From contig NC_030855.1 in NCBI RefSeq assembly GCF_000208745.1, positions 10,525,270 to 10,589,269 of the forward strand: a stretch of DNA of 64,000 bases. Reading direction: 5' to 3'. This DNA is from Theobroma cacao. Taxonomy: Eukaryota; Streptophyta; Magnoliopsida; Malvales; Malvaceae. Below the pieces are notes generated by a model. That model did not search any database, was not told the origin of the DNA, and worked only from the letters and a program-made list of their open reading frames with translations. This document shows positions 49,342 to 61,604 of the stretch, piece by piece. How positions within the stretch are numbered: the first letter of the stretch is position 1; each line of letters starts with the position of its first letter. Position numbers and translations under genes: made by a program.

Positions 49342-49791
49342 GTGGTCACAACTATACTTCCTATTTATGGTACCAAAGCTTTAGTTTTGTTTGATCTCGG
49401 ATCAACACATTCCTTTGTGTCACCACACTTTGTGCCAAAGTTAGATTGGTTTTGTTGTAATATGGAGGAACCCCTGATTATGACTATTCTCTTAAATGAG
49501 GCATTTGTGGTAGAGTATGTGTATAAGTCTTGCATGGTCTGCATTAAGGACAAGGACACGTTAGTAGACTTGGTGCTGTTGTTGACTTTAAATTTTGTCG
49601 TAATCTTGGGAATGGACTACTTAGTGTCATATTTTGCTAAAGTAGACTACCAACATAAGCTTGTGAAGTTTAAGTTCTTGGGGAAACCTTTGTTTGTGAT
49701 CTATGGACACGACAGTCCAATGTTATGGAAGTCATATCAGTTATGGCCATTAGACGTTTGCCAGAGCAAGAAGGCCAAGGGTATCTACTAA
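49342..49791 (+). pseudogene. Chromovirus aspartic protease remnant
   Basis: This is the longest clean frame of the element (149 codons). It contains LVLFDLGSTHSFVS around 49381-49422, where plant Ty3/gypsy proteases usually have FDSGATHSF or a close variant. The second position of the D-S/T-G triad is therefore leucine here, which should impair catalysis. A later VILGMDYL (about 49603-49626) is the usual ILGMDWL motif. The frame ends in a shift; the RT linker resumes from about 49725 in another frame. Confidence 0.8.
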
Positions 49792-49829
49792 TGACAGGAG
49801 ATGTTTCAATGAATGAAGGGAATGTGGAT

Positions 49830-52470
49830 AATGTATGGGTAATAGGTGAGTATTCGGATGTATTTTTGGAAGAATTACCCGGATTGCCTTTTGAAAAGGA
49901 GATTGAATTTCTTATTAATTTGGTTTCGGATATGAAGCCAATTTCTATATCTCTTTATCGAATGGCACCGGCTGAATTAAGAGAGTTTAAAGAGCAATTG
50001 GAGAATTTATTGAGCAATGGCTTTATACGCCTAAGTGTTTCACCTTAGGCAGCTTTGGTGCTATTTGTTAAGAAGTAGAATGGTAGCCTTTGGTTGCGCA
50101 TAGACTACCAGTAGTTTGATGGATTTGGCTATAGATGGCATGCTCAAAATACGTAGCGGAAAGAAAATTAAAAACTTTATAACTAAACAACAAAACATGC
50201 CTCCACCCATGGATCACCTTGGTGATATTTAACACATAAAAGCACAAAATAAATTATTTTTTAGAAAGTTACCTTGCCATGTAATTTCGTAATCACGATG
50301 ACACTTTTTGAAGCAATCCCGCGAACACCACAAGGAGCAAAAACCCTAGCTAATCAAGTGCTTGGCCTCCAATGGTAGTACACACGATTGCACTTGAACC
50401 TTCAACAAAGGAAGTAGTTTTTAACTATACTTTATGCTAATAAAAAGGACAACGATTGTCTTTTTCTTTTTTTTTCATAATCTTAGTTGAACCTTTCTCG
50501 AAAATTGCTTCATAAGCAATTTTCTCTTTCACATAAAGGGAGTGGTGGCAAAGAAAGAAAACGTTTTTCTTTTTTTTGACAAAAACTACGTTTTCTTCAA
50601 CTGTGAAAAACTCTCATATGGAAAAATATTTAAAAGGTGACTTATATAGTTAGGTTAAAATAACTTCAATTTTGAAATTAAGCCCTCAATTTTATAACAC
50701 ATTATAATATTGGGCCTATTACTTAATTAAACTCTTTTAATTAAGTCTTTGGAAATTAAAATCAAAATTAATTTCCTTTATATTTTGCAATCAAGGCCTT
50801 ATAGTTATAACTATTTATAATTATGAGAAAAACTTAATTAAACTCTTTTAATTAAGTTTATAGAAGTTAATTACCTAGCATTTGATTTAAGTCTAAGTTA
50901 AATCGTCACTCTCCCAATTTAATTCAAATGCAATCATTGTATGTGACTCGTTAGGTTTCCAACATATTGGCAATGGAATTGATTAATGACTTAATTGATT
51001 AATATAAATTTCAATCAGTTAGTTTATAATCAATTCCATAGACCAAGATTGGCATCTAGCAATGCATCATGGCCACCTAATTGTTGGGAGAGTCAAAGGG
51101 TTCTTTGACAACCTTTCAGTGTACAGTCTATCAGTGTAATTCATTAACTCATCATATATCTCGGAGATGATAAGAGCTTGGTACAATGTCTACTTTTATT
51201 GACCTCCATATTTGTTCCTGCAATTATAGCATTAGCTTTATAGAGAGTTATGAAACCTTTTTCATAATCTCCATGTCGCCTTGGCCAAGGACTTCAATAA
51301 GCTAATGTTAACCAAGAACTGATAGAATATGTCCTCTAAAACACTTGAGGTGATGATTTCTATCTTGATTACTCATTTGCCTTCACATGCTTCATACTAT
51401 ACCCAAAAGCATCCTGTTTTGGCATCCTTGGTTAGGCACTCATAGGGATGAAATGAAAGCATAGCACTCTACATATAAGACAACCTAGTGTCTCAAGTCT
51501 AGGGAGTATTTACATGACTGACACATGAGAAGTGTTGCATAGACACTAGAGTGTATTACCAAATGCACTTTTCATGGAGGGTCATGTTTAGTGAACTTGT
51601 TCTCCCAAGCAAGCACTTATATTCTAGTTCCAAGTATCTCTATACTTCAATCTATGAGATTGATTGCTTACTTCCAAAGAAAGGAACATAGAATATACTA
51701 GTCTCTAAGCATCATTGATGTCTAGTCTCAATGATACATTGACCAGGAACATTTTGAGATTATGCTTTGATGCATAGGAATCTCATAACTGCAACCTATT
51801 ACAGTTTTCTTGCAAGGCATATTAATCTCATGGACTTCATCCAATTAGACTTATAACTCATTATAATTAATGTCTTATTGATGAAGGAAAACCTCTAATC
51901 ATTCAACATGAATGAAACTATTGCATGATTGGAATCAAGCCTCAACCAATCCCAATTGGCTACAGGACTCATCCCAACATAGCTTAATAAAGTGACAATA
52001 AAGAATAAATATCCATTTATGAGGATCGATGACTTGTTTGATTAGTTGCAGTGTAATGTGCTTTTCCAAGATTGACCTATGCTCGGGGTATCACCAATTG
52101 AGAATATGAGAGGGCTATATACCTAAGACAACGTTTCACACATGCCACGGGCACTATGAATTCTTGATGATGTCATTTGGACTCACCAATGCACTTGCAT
52201 CATTTATGTACTTATTGAATAAGGTCTTTCAGGCATATACAGATAGATTTGTGGTCATGTTTATAGACGACATATTGGTGTATTCTAAGAGCTTGGAAGA
52301 ACATGCACAACATTTGAGAATCGTGTTTCAAACTTTGAGAGAGTATTAATTGTATGCTAAATTTTTGAAATGCGAATAATAAAGTAAGTTTCTTGAGACA
52401 TGTGGTGTTAGAACAATGGGTACAAGTTGATCCTAGTAAGCTGGAGTGTGTAACAGAAGTTAGAAGTTTT
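49830..52470 (+). pseudogene. Chromovirus reverse transcriptase, split by a solo LTR
   Basis: The N-terminal part (DVFLEELPGLP, then YRMAPAELREFKEQL) reads from 49857 to 50048. In-frame stops follow at 50046 and 50077, then RIDYQ up to 50111. After the insertion (50117-51979) the reading resumes at about 51983 with LNKVTIKNKYP and IDDLFD. The fingers and palm region follows from 52164, with SFGLTNA and the catalytic [10 protein letters not shown] (aspartates at 52266-52271). Stops interrupt it at 52347 and beyond. All landmarks match plant Tekay-like RT, but the gene is dead. Confidence 0.9.
50117..51979 (-). mobile_element. Solo LTR inserted in the RT gene
   Basis: Removing 50117-51979 and one target copy restores the order RIDYQ, then LNKVTIKNKYP of RT. 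The insert starts TGATGGATTTGGC and ends CATCCCAACA, so it has TG...CA ends. It is flanked by TAGTT (50112-50116) and TAGCT (51980-51984), a 5 bp duplication with one difference. Read on the minus strand it has a TATA-like AACTATATAAG near 50647-50657, then a leader with TAGCTAGGGTTTTTGC (about 50338-50353). This fits an LTR in minus orientation, 1863 bp. No internal region and no coding sequence. Superfamily not certain; a Ty1/copia origin is possible. Confidence 0.85.
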
Positions 52471-52474
52471 CTAG

Positions 52475-53040
52475 GTTAAGTTGGATATTACAAACGTTTT
52501 GTACTTGACTTTTCTAAGATTGCATCCTCTTTAACAAGATTGACTCAAAAAGGAGTTAAGTTTGATTGGTCCAATACATATGAGACTAGTTTTAAGAAGC
52601 TTAAGGCCTGTCTCACTTCTACATCAATGTTGAGCCTACCGTGTATTGCAATACATCACGGATTAGATTGGGTTGTGTGTTGATGCAACATGGGAAAGTC
52701 ATAACATACGCTTCCCGACAACTAAAAAGGCATGAACAGAACTACCCTACACATGACCTAGAGATGGTAGCAATTGTATTCGCTTTGAAAATATGGGGCC
52801 ATTGTCTTTGTGGTGAGACTTACAAAATATATACTGATCACAAGAGTTTAAAGTATATATTTTAGAAGAGGGATTTGAATCTGAGACAACGTAAGTGGTT
52901 AGAGTTATTGAAAGACTATGACTACACCATACTTTACCATCCCTGCAAGGCAAATGCAATGGTGAATGCCTTGAGCTTGAAATCAATGGGGAGTTTGGCA
53001 CACGTAAAAATGGAGAGACAATCTTTGTTGTTGAGTTTAT
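52475..53040 (+). pseudogene. Chromovirus RNase H domain, decayed
   Basis: [15 protein letters not shown] starts at 52644 where plant gypsy RNase H normally has YCDASxxGLGCVLMQ. The first catalytic aspartate is thus asparagine (codon 52650-52652). Downstream [16 protein letters not shown] and [12 protein letters not shown] keep the glutamate and second aspartate. After a stop at 52863 the text continues RKWLELLKDYDYTILYHP and ends near 53040. The connection from RT passes through the 52480-52640 segment with GYYKRFVLDFSKIAS. Confidence 0.85.
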
Positions 53041-53289
53041 AAGATTTGGGTAATATGGGTGTACATTTTGAGGTTAATGATTCCAATGCCTTGATGGCAC
53101 ATTTTAGAGTTCGTCAAATGATTTTAGATCGAATTAAAGTTACCCAAGACTAAGATGAATGTTTGGTGAAAATATTGAAGGACATGAGTGAAGATAAAGC
53201 TTGAGACTTTGTGTATGATGCTGATGGTTTGATGAGGTATCGATCTTCGGTTTATGTGCTAGATATAGAAGGTTTGAGGAATGAGTTTT

Positions 53290-54000
53290 GGAAGAAGCTC
53301 ATGTTGCAGCCTATGTGATACACGTAGGAGCCACCAAGATGTATCATGATTTAAAGTTTATTTATTGGTGTCTAGGATTAAAGAAAGACGTGGTTGAATA
53401 TGTCTTTAAGTGCTTGACATGTCAGCAAGTGAAGGCTAAACATTAGAGACCTTTAGGATTGCTACAACTGTTATTGATACCCGAATGGAAGTGGAAACAT
53501 GTAGCCATGGACTTTGTAATGGGTTTACCATGAGCTAAGGGTGGCTATGATGCCATTTGGGTGATAATTGATCAACTAACTAAGTCAGCCCACTTTCTCC
53601 TAGTCAAGACTAAGTATGGAGTGGCTGGGTACACCCAAATTTATATTAATGAGATTGTAAGGCTACATGGTGTTCCAGTAGTGATAGTGTCTAACAGAGG
53701 AGCGTAGTTGATGAGTCAATTTTATAGGAAATTGCAAGAGGCCTTAGGTACAAGATTGGAATTTAGTATGTCTTCCATCCATAAATGGATGGCCAATCTC
53801 AATGCACCATTCAGACACTCGAAGATATGTTGAGAGCAATTATACTCAACTTTAGAGTTTCATGGGACCATTAGTTGCCTTTGATTAAGTTTGCTTATAA
53901 TAATAGTTACCAAGCCTCGATTAGTATAGCTCCATATGAAGCTTTGTATGGGTAAAAATGTAAGGTGCTTATTGGTTGGCTTGAAGTTAGGGAACGAAAA
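53290..54000 (+). pseudogene. Chromovirus integrase, decayed
   Basis: The zinc-binding part reads TKMYHDLKFIYW and CLTCQQVKAKH (53336-53443). The core starts WKWKHVAMDFVMGLP near 53490, holding the first catalytic aspartate. LVKTKYG and INEIVRLHGVPVVIVSNRG follow. SNRG (asparagine codon at 53693-53695) stands where SDRG would carry the second catalytic aspartate. Stops lie at 53443, 53531, 53706 and beyond. A shift in frame occurs near 53770, and ISIAPYEALYG near 53920-53952 marks the end of the core. Confidence 0.85.
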
Positions 54001-54060
54001 CTCTTAGGATTGAAAATGGTCTAAAAAGCTTAGTGATGTATCCATGAGATTCGAGAAAAG

Positions 54061-54549
54061 GTGTTAATGGCTCAAATTAGCCCAAAATCTTACACCGATA
54101 ATAGGCGTAGACCTTTGAAGTTTGAAGTAGGCAACTATGTGTTTTTAAAAATCTCGCCAACCAAGGGAATTAAGAGATTTGGAAAGAAGGGGAAACTAAG
54201 CCCTAGGTACATCGGACCGTTTGAGGTGTTAAAGTGTATTGATGCTATTGCTTATCACTTAGCATTATTGCCAAATTTGTTTGATGTTCATCCAGTTTTC
54301 CATGTAACCATGCTTGGGAAATATGTTCCCAATCCTTCACACATGATTCAGTATGATAAAGACCAATTACAAGACGAACTTAGTTATGAGGAGCAACGCA
54401 TAGTAATATTAGATTTGCAAGTAAAACGGATACACTCCAAAGACATCGCTACAATGAAAGTATTGTGACAAAGCCATTTGGTTGAGGAAATCACATGGGA
54501 ACTCAAAGAGGAAATGCAAGAGAAATATCCCCAATTTTTTGAGGTATAA
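54061..54549 (+). pseudogene. Integrase C-terminal part with chromodomain-like tail
   Basis: An open stretch of 135 codons from 54061 has YTDNRRRPLKFEVGNYVFLKI, then GKLSPRYIGPFEVL and HPVFHVTMLGKY, the usual C-terminal integrase region of plant chromoviruses. After the stop at 54466 the frame continues EEITWEL and MQEKYPQFF, the usual end of the chromodomain. Chromodomains steer integration to marked chromatin in this family. Confidence 0.85.
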
Positions 54550-54599
54550 TATATGTTTTAACTTGTGGTGTGTAATTAAATTCGGGGACGAATTTCCTA

Positions 54600-54613
54600 T
54601 AAAGAGAGAAGAA
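54600..54613 (+). promoter_or_regulatory. Polypurine tract of the chromovirus
   Basis: AAAGAGAGAAGAA lies directly before the 3' LTR start TGTAACACC at 54614, the position of the plus-strand primer. Confidence 0.8.
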
Positions 54614-57600
54614 TGTAACACCACTAATTTTTAGTGTAAATTAAGTCAATTAAGGAATATTTATGAAATATATTTTTTTTTGAGGACTTTGATGATATGC
54701 TAAATATGCCAAGTGTATGGGAGTATGTATATTGACACTTAGGCAAATTTTCATGAAAATATGTGATAAATCCTATAGCTTGAGGTTTTGATTTGAATTT
54801 GGTGTCATATTTGATGTACAAGATATATGAGTTTAGTGGCTATGTGAATTGTGACTTAAGTAAGAATGATCTTGGGGTGCTAAAGGTGGATTTTTGGAAG
54901 TTTAAAAAGATGAAAAATTTGCCTATGGGGGACAATGTATCGAAACATTCTTGGCAGAATGAACAATATAAGGTGTATATGGGATTTTCTATCGATACAT
55001 TCAGGAATATATCAACAGATTTGAATAAGGATGTACATCTATCGATATATTGTCCAAATGCATCGATATATTTGAAGCAAAAAGCACTCAAGGGGAAAAA
55101 GTTTCGATAGATTTTTTCATTTATCAATACATTTTATGTAGTAAGCATTTTGCCTGATTTTTATTGATAAATTTTCCAATGTATCGATAGATTTGGTCGA
55201 AATCATTATAAATGTATCGATACATTTCCAAATGTATGGATACATTATTAGGTATTAATTAAAATGAAAAGGGTTTCAGGCTATCTGCCTATTTAAAATG
55301 AACCCTAAATCCCTTTCTGTCTCTACTACTTCAAAAACCTTAACCCTTAGACAAATTTTTGGAGTCATTTAGAGCAGATTGGAGCTTGGGAAACTCCTCT
55401 AGAGGTGAGATTATGCCTTTTTACCGATTGATTTTCAATTTAATCGGTTAACAGCAAATAAATTCGATTTATTCCAGCTTTGGAAAGTCCCATTCGATTT
55501 GTTGAAATTTGGAGCATAGATTGGTGCAATCCAGCTTTAAGATATGGGTTTAGTTCATTGTGGAAGGATTTGAGCTTGTATAATGGATTGCTAAGAATTT
55601 GGCTATTTTTTGAAAACCTGGATATTTTTGAAAGCTTGGAAATTAATATTTTTGTGATGTTTTGATGTGTTTAAAGGGAAGTTGGAGATAATTAACTCAT
55701 GGGTGAGTTGAAGGATGATTGGAGGCTAATGATCGGAGCTTGGTTGTGGGCGTGCCTTCAATTGTCATTATGAATGGGTTTAATTAAAATGCATGTGATG
55801 CATGACACATAATAGATATGCTACCATGGTACTAGAATATGTATGTAGGCTTAGATGAACATGCCTAGGCTAGAGAACAAAAATATATGTGATTGTATGT
55901 TGTGTTGTGTTCTTTAATGCAAGCCATATAGTGGCCTATGTTGTTTAAGCCTAAACTAGGAAGTCTAGTGACTATGATGAACGTCTAGAAGTAGATTACT
56001 CAAGATGAATGATTTTTAGAGAGTTTGAACATTTAATGCCTAAGAAATTTAAAGGCACTTATAACCATATCAAGCTTAAAACGATTGAAGCTTGCTAAAT
56101 GTGATTTGTGATTAGATGTGGACATATGGGATTGTCAAAGGTATGATGGCCTTATTTGTGGATTTGTATTCCGTTCGAGGAATGGATTTCGTGTCACGAC
56201 CCGAAACTCCCATCGAGCTAGTGACAACTACCGCGACATCCCGATAGACATTCATTACCCAAAATGTCAATCGAAACCTCGCAAGGCTTAACATCAGTTT
56301 TTCTCACTTCCCCTGTGAGTATTAGTCATTAAAATTATGTTTTGAGAGATTATAAACTATTTTCAAATCAAAACAATAGAAAAATAATTTTTTTCTCACA
56401 AGGGCATTTTGATAATTTTTCTTAAAAAATCTCGAAATTCGCTAAAAATGTAGTATGTTGGTGCAAAACACATATTTCATAATAAAAAAATAAATTTGGA
56501 TGTCTAAAATATTCGTTTAAAATGAAATTATGACTATTAGAATAAAATAAAAATATTGAATAAAATAATCAATTTTCTCATAAAACAATATTTTTAGAAC
56601 ACTGAATAAATAATTGTTACAGTGTAAAAGTAAAATAAATTCATATATATCGTAATACAGTAAGCCAAAGTATTTAATTTAATTTACAGTAACAAGTGGG
56701 CCCTCGAACAACCGAAAGTAAGAAAAATTGTAAACCTACAGTTTGGAGGATGCAAATCCAATGGTTGTCCTCGATGAAATCAGCTATCTATAGACTATCC
56801 TGAGTTTGAAATGGGTGGAAAGGAGGGTGGTGAGATTATATAATCCTAGTGAGTAAACAAATACCATCTAAAATATCTAAAGCCGAGTAAATGGAAACAG
56901 ATAAAACAGTTTAATGTACTGTAATTCATCACCTTTTAACTCATTTCAATCAAATAAAATCAATTCATATAAATCGAGTAATCAACATGGCTTATAAATT
57001 TCTTAAAACTTTGGCTCGTGCCAAAATCATTTTTATACCCAGTTATCAGGGATGCCTTGATCGAGGGCTATCCCAACCGAGTCCGTCAAGGCTGTCAAAA
57101 AGTTATGTACGCATAAATCATGTTTTTATTTTAAAAACATAGCCGTTCCTTGGCATTAGCGGAGTTCATCATCATGAGGTGGTTTAGCGTGAAGTGAACT
57201 CTAAAGTTATACCTCGGGAGTTACCCTATTCGCCTCTTCAACCGAGGTAAAATATGACTAGGTTCTGTGCCCCTCTAATAGGCTAGTCCACAGAACTAGC
57301 CCACTACAGTAAGCTAAACCCACCATACAATGAAAATTCAACAACATGACATGGCAATTTTATCATTATCCAGCCTATCAAGGCAAACAACAGTTTATAC
57401 ATTTCAACACAAATACCAATTCAGCCATTCATGCCAATATTGTCATAAGCCAATCAATTAGAACCATAAATTCACAATACATCAAATGGTCTCAAATTAC
57501 TCTATTTTCAAAGCCATTATTCAATTTTAAAGCAATTTTATGAAATCATTTCATTAAATCACATTTGGTTTATAAAACTGAAAAATTAATCATTTAATTC

Positions 57601-59935
57601 ATTTTCCATGAAATTCACAAAATCGGATAAAAACCACTTTAAATAATTAAGACGATAGTAAGGTTACTCACTATTTCGGGAGTCGAATTCCAAGTACTCC
57701 GATTCTTGATTCCTCAGGTACTATCTCTTTACTTTTGCCAGAATGCTCACCACCTAGACATAATGCACAATAAGCCATTTACTACATTGTGCTAAATTGT
57801 TATAAAACCAATTCAGGCTTTATACTAATGTATGAAATGGGATGCAAATTGTTTGGATTACCGTTTAAATACGGTATTCTACACAAATTCAATTGTGTAC
57901 CTAAATTAAACGATATTGGCCTAATTCGATCTATCACTCGTTTAATTGGCCAATACGTCCAATTCAACTCCAAATAATTTCATTTTTCTCCCAATACTCC
58001 AAATCATCAAACACAAATTAAATAACTTGAAATATGGCAAAATCATCCTCACATTTTCTCTTGGAAAAATTCGGCCATGGTGGGTGCATCAACACTATAA
58101 TTTTTCCTACTTGATTCTCACACCATAAATCACTAATTCCTAACCAAATCACTTGAAATAAAATCAAAATCATTCTCAATATTTCACATGGAGAATTCGG
58201 CCAATGATGGGTGATGGGAGAAAATGAATTTTTCTTGCTTGATTTTCATGTTACACATCATTAACTAACTAAAAACATTAAAATACATTGAAATCTAACC
58301 AAAACAACCATCAAATCTTCTCTCTCTAAATTTGGTCAGCCATGAATCCTTCATGATATCTTGTGATTCAACCATGAAAAATGCAAAATAATGCATGAGA
58401 AAGGTAGATCACAAGTCAAAATCAAGAAATTTTACCTTTGATTGCTTGATTACTTGAAATCCACCAATTTTTCTCTTGAATTTTCACCTTAGGGTTCTTG
58501 TTCTTTCTTTTCTTCCTTTGTTCTTCTTTGGCCGGCCATATGAATGAGAAATAGGCTGATTTTGTGCTAATTTATAAGGAAAATAATGAATGGATGAGAT
58601 TTTGACACATGTCACCATTCTATTGGTCCATGTGTCATACTTAGCCATTAAGCAATCTCTCTCTGCCACTTAAATTTCCTCAATTATCCATGATAATATT
58701 GGGTAAAATCTATGTGCTGGACAAGTGTTGGGCGGTGTAAAATTACAATTTTGCCATTGGGGTGGCAAAATGACTATTTTACCCTTATGCTCTGAAAAAT
58801 GCCGAAATTGAAATTTTTCACTTCTCAAACTCAAAATTATGTTTTAAATAGTCAATCTTGATCAAAAACGTCTTCCAACATTCTAATTTTTTAACCTCGG
58901 GTGGCAAAATGACCATTTTACCTCTAGGTCATGAAAATTCCAGTTTGATTCCAAATCGGTCCTCGAACTCTGAATCACCATTTTAAGTCATTTTGGGATT
59001 TTAAAATTCTCAATTTCATCTTAAAATCTCTATTTGGACTAGTTTGAGGCTTAATTCAACTTAATTGTACCATTTGGTACATTGCTGTCCTTTAACGATT
59101 TTCGAGGTACTCAAGTAAGCAAATATGCATTCTTATGTAAGAATGGCATAATAAACATATTGTAGAGTCGGGCTTGACATTTTAGACGTTAACTTGATTT
59201 GAGGTTAAGTAGAGTCTTACTCTTTGTGACTTTGTTTTGTGCTTGTACGGATGGTGGTAAGCAGGAATGGTGGTATTAGTCCTGTTTCCAATGTTTTAAT
59301 GCCATTTGTTGAGATTACTCCGTATGATGACTTTGCTTTGATGCCACTTGTTTGAGATTACTCTAGGTGATGCCATTAGTTGGGAGATTACTTTGGACGA
59401 TGACTTTGATTCTCTGCCCGTTGCTTCGAAACACACATGATTTGATTCTCCATCAATGGCTTAGTCCTGAGCATGATTTGACTCCATCAGTTGACCATCG
59501 TGCGTGATTTGATAATGTTCAGGGAATGACCACTTTACGATTGTGATTTGATTTGTAAGCAATATGACATAGCCTTGGATAGGCTTAGATAAAAATGATT
59601 TAAAATTGATATGATATCTTGGCAACTAGTGTTTGCCAATGGATATTCACGTTGATACGGCTTTAGAGATAAATCTAGTGATATACTATTTATGGAGACT
59701 CCCAGGGATGATTAATATGTCCTTAACATTGGAGATGCTCGTTAAAATATTTGGTTGCACTGATAGTGCGTGAAATATATATATTTGTCTAATATATATA
59801 TATGTTTGATTTATCTACACCCTTAACTGGGTATTAGATGACTCACTCATTTTTGTATCATGTGCAGATAAATAGACCATAGGACTATGTGGTAAGGGTC
59901 GTCCATTGACAGACCAATTTTGGCTTTTAGTAGGT
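54614..59935 (+). repeat. 3' LTR of the chromovirus, split by copy D and cut short
   Basis: Starts TGTAACACCACTAATTTTTAGTG and matches the 5' LTR as far as GACCAATTTTGG near 59908-59922. Copy D (56192-59179) is inserted in it. The last 350-370 bp found in the 5' LTR (after about 47327) are missing, and the sequence changes abruptly at 59936. Confidence 0.88.
56192..59179 (-). mobile_element. Solo LTR, copy D of the TGTCACGACC family
   Basis: It runs from TGTCACGACCCG to GTCGGGCTTGACA, 2988 bp. The flanking 3' LTR text (GAATGGATTTC before, TTAACTTGATTTGAGG after) aligns with the uninterrupted 5' LTR at 46560-46600, which fixes both ends. The flanking 5-mers TTTCG and TTTTA match at three of five bases. 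It is collinear with copies C and E. In this copy the U3 G-box has become GACACATGTCA near 58603. No coding sequence. Confidence 0.88.
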
Positions 59936-60504
59936 GTTAAGAATTTTGAGAATATGGTGCCCTAGAAATCAAGTGTATTCTCATGCTTAATTTCATTAAA
60001 TTTGTAATGAAAGTGCATTTTGATAATAAGATGAAGAGTTTGTTTTAAGTAACCATTCATTATTTAGTTATTAAGGTACCATGATTCTATTGAGATATTA
60101 AAAGACATTTGTATGAAGAGTCATACATAGGAGACATGTATTTTAATTGAATGTAAAAATTATTCACAGCCATATAATAAAGCTGGTCACTTTATTGTGT
60201 TAAGGCTGTATGATCCAAATTAATAAAGCTGGTCACAGCCTTATAATCTTTGATTTACCATGAGCATGATCATCATAAAGCATTGATCTAGACTTCATAT
60301 TTTGGGGATTATAATCGAGATGAACATTTGGGAACATATATCCAAATAATGGTGTTCATAGCATTAACATCATTTCTAGTGATTTCAAGAAGATTGGTGA
60401 TTAATCTGGGCTCAATGGATTGATGAATTAGCTACTCATCACATCTAGATACTCAAAAGATTAGACCTAGAGTATTGAATCACTAATTGGATGAAATTTA
60501 AGGC
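59936..60504. other. Unclassified sequence after a sharp break in the 3' LTR
   Basis: It begins TGTTAAGAATTTTGAGAATATGG exactly where the LTR homology stops, so it could be the end of another LTR element inserted or joined here. No second terminus or target duplication is visible. A short direct repeat, AATAAAGCTGGTCAC, occurs at 60178 and 60222. Confidence 0.4.
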
Positions 60505-61604
60505 TAGGGGTAGGGATGTCAACGGGTACCCTATTATAAGGTACCCTCGAGTACCCGATCCGGTTACACCAGGTTAGGGTACTTAATAAACCGGTTCGGG
60601 ACAAGTTCGGGTAGTGATTTCACTACCTGAATTGGGTTTGGGTATCACTTTTTGGATAGCATTACCTGAACCCAATTATGTAATATTCGGGTTTTGCGGG
60701 TACCCGCCCTGAACCCGATTATAATACTCGTATATATATTTTTATTATTTAAATAACTGACTAAAATTAATCCATTTTGTTGCTGATTTGATTCAAACCC
60801 ACGTAAGGAAGAAAAGCACCCAAAGTTTGTACCATCTTGACAAACAATTTCTTTTGTTGAATGTTGACAAATATATTAAAAATATAGTTACTCAAATTAT
60901 TAATGTGATGACATTAATATATATATAAATAAAAAAATTATTAGATTATTAATTATGTTTAAATAATATGAATATCATATCATATTACAAAAGAATATAA
61001 TTACTATTATATACATTTTTAATATAAATGTATTTACTTTTTATTTTGTGTTAAGATTACAAAAATTATAACTTATAATATATATACTTAAAGAGAGTCT
61101 TTGAGTTTAGAATAGTTTTGGAATCTAACTAGTTTTTTAATTTCATGTAATTAAAGACAAACTCATATAGTTAATTAAATTAATTCATTAAACTATGATT
61201 ATTAGTTAACTTGGAATGTTTTTAAATATATATACATTATATATATTGAGTTCATTTATAAGAAATATAATTACTATATTATATATATACTAATACTTTT
61301 AGTATATATATATACTTTAAATATAAATATATTTATTTTTTATTTTGTGTTAACATTATAAAAATTATAACTTATAAAATTATTAATTGTAATATATTTA
61401 TATACTTCATAGTATATAACTTGTAATGTCTTTTAACACATACACTTTATATTATATATTATGTTCATTTATAAAAAATATAATTACTATTATATATTAA
61501 TTACTAAATAATATATATACCTTTGTTTATATAAATTTATAATATATAAACTTAATTATCTAAAAAGAAGTTGAGAGATTAGAATAGTTTTGAAACTTAG
61601 TTAT
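60505..61604. mobile_element. hAT-like element fragment
   Basis: The left end, TAGGGGTAGGGATGTCAACGG, followed by repeated GGTACCC/CGGGTACCCG words, is typical of plant hAT-type termini. The interior from 60730 is very AT-rich. It repeats a unit (AATATAATTACTATTATAT..., then TTTTATTTTGTGTTAA) at about 60990-61090, 61265-61380 and, in part, 61475-61510. The right terminus is not seen; it may have been lost at the insertion of copy E. No transposase. Confidence 0.5.

Larger units (their letters stand above)
45047..59935 (+). mobile_element. Ty3/gypsy chromovirus (Tekay/Del-like), decayed and nested
   Basis: Order is 5' LTR, primer-binding site, gag with CCHC knuckle, protease, RT, RNase H, integrase, C-terminal chromodomain-like part, polypurine tract, 3' LTR. 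This is the layout of a plant chromovirus. The long LTRs (5' LTR 2648 bp) and domain sequences fit the Tekay/Del lineage. Every gene has several stops. A solo LTR interrupts RT (50117-51979) and another interrupts the 3' LTR (56192-59179). The 3' LTR breaks off at 59935, so the 5' flank GTTAG (45042-45046) cannot be checked for a target duplication. Confidence 0.93.

Noticed and set aside
54937..55250. TATCGATA-rich open frames in the 3' LTR as genes
   Set aside because: They are the same LTR word cluster as at 45331-45640, and the frames are not kept between the two LTRs.
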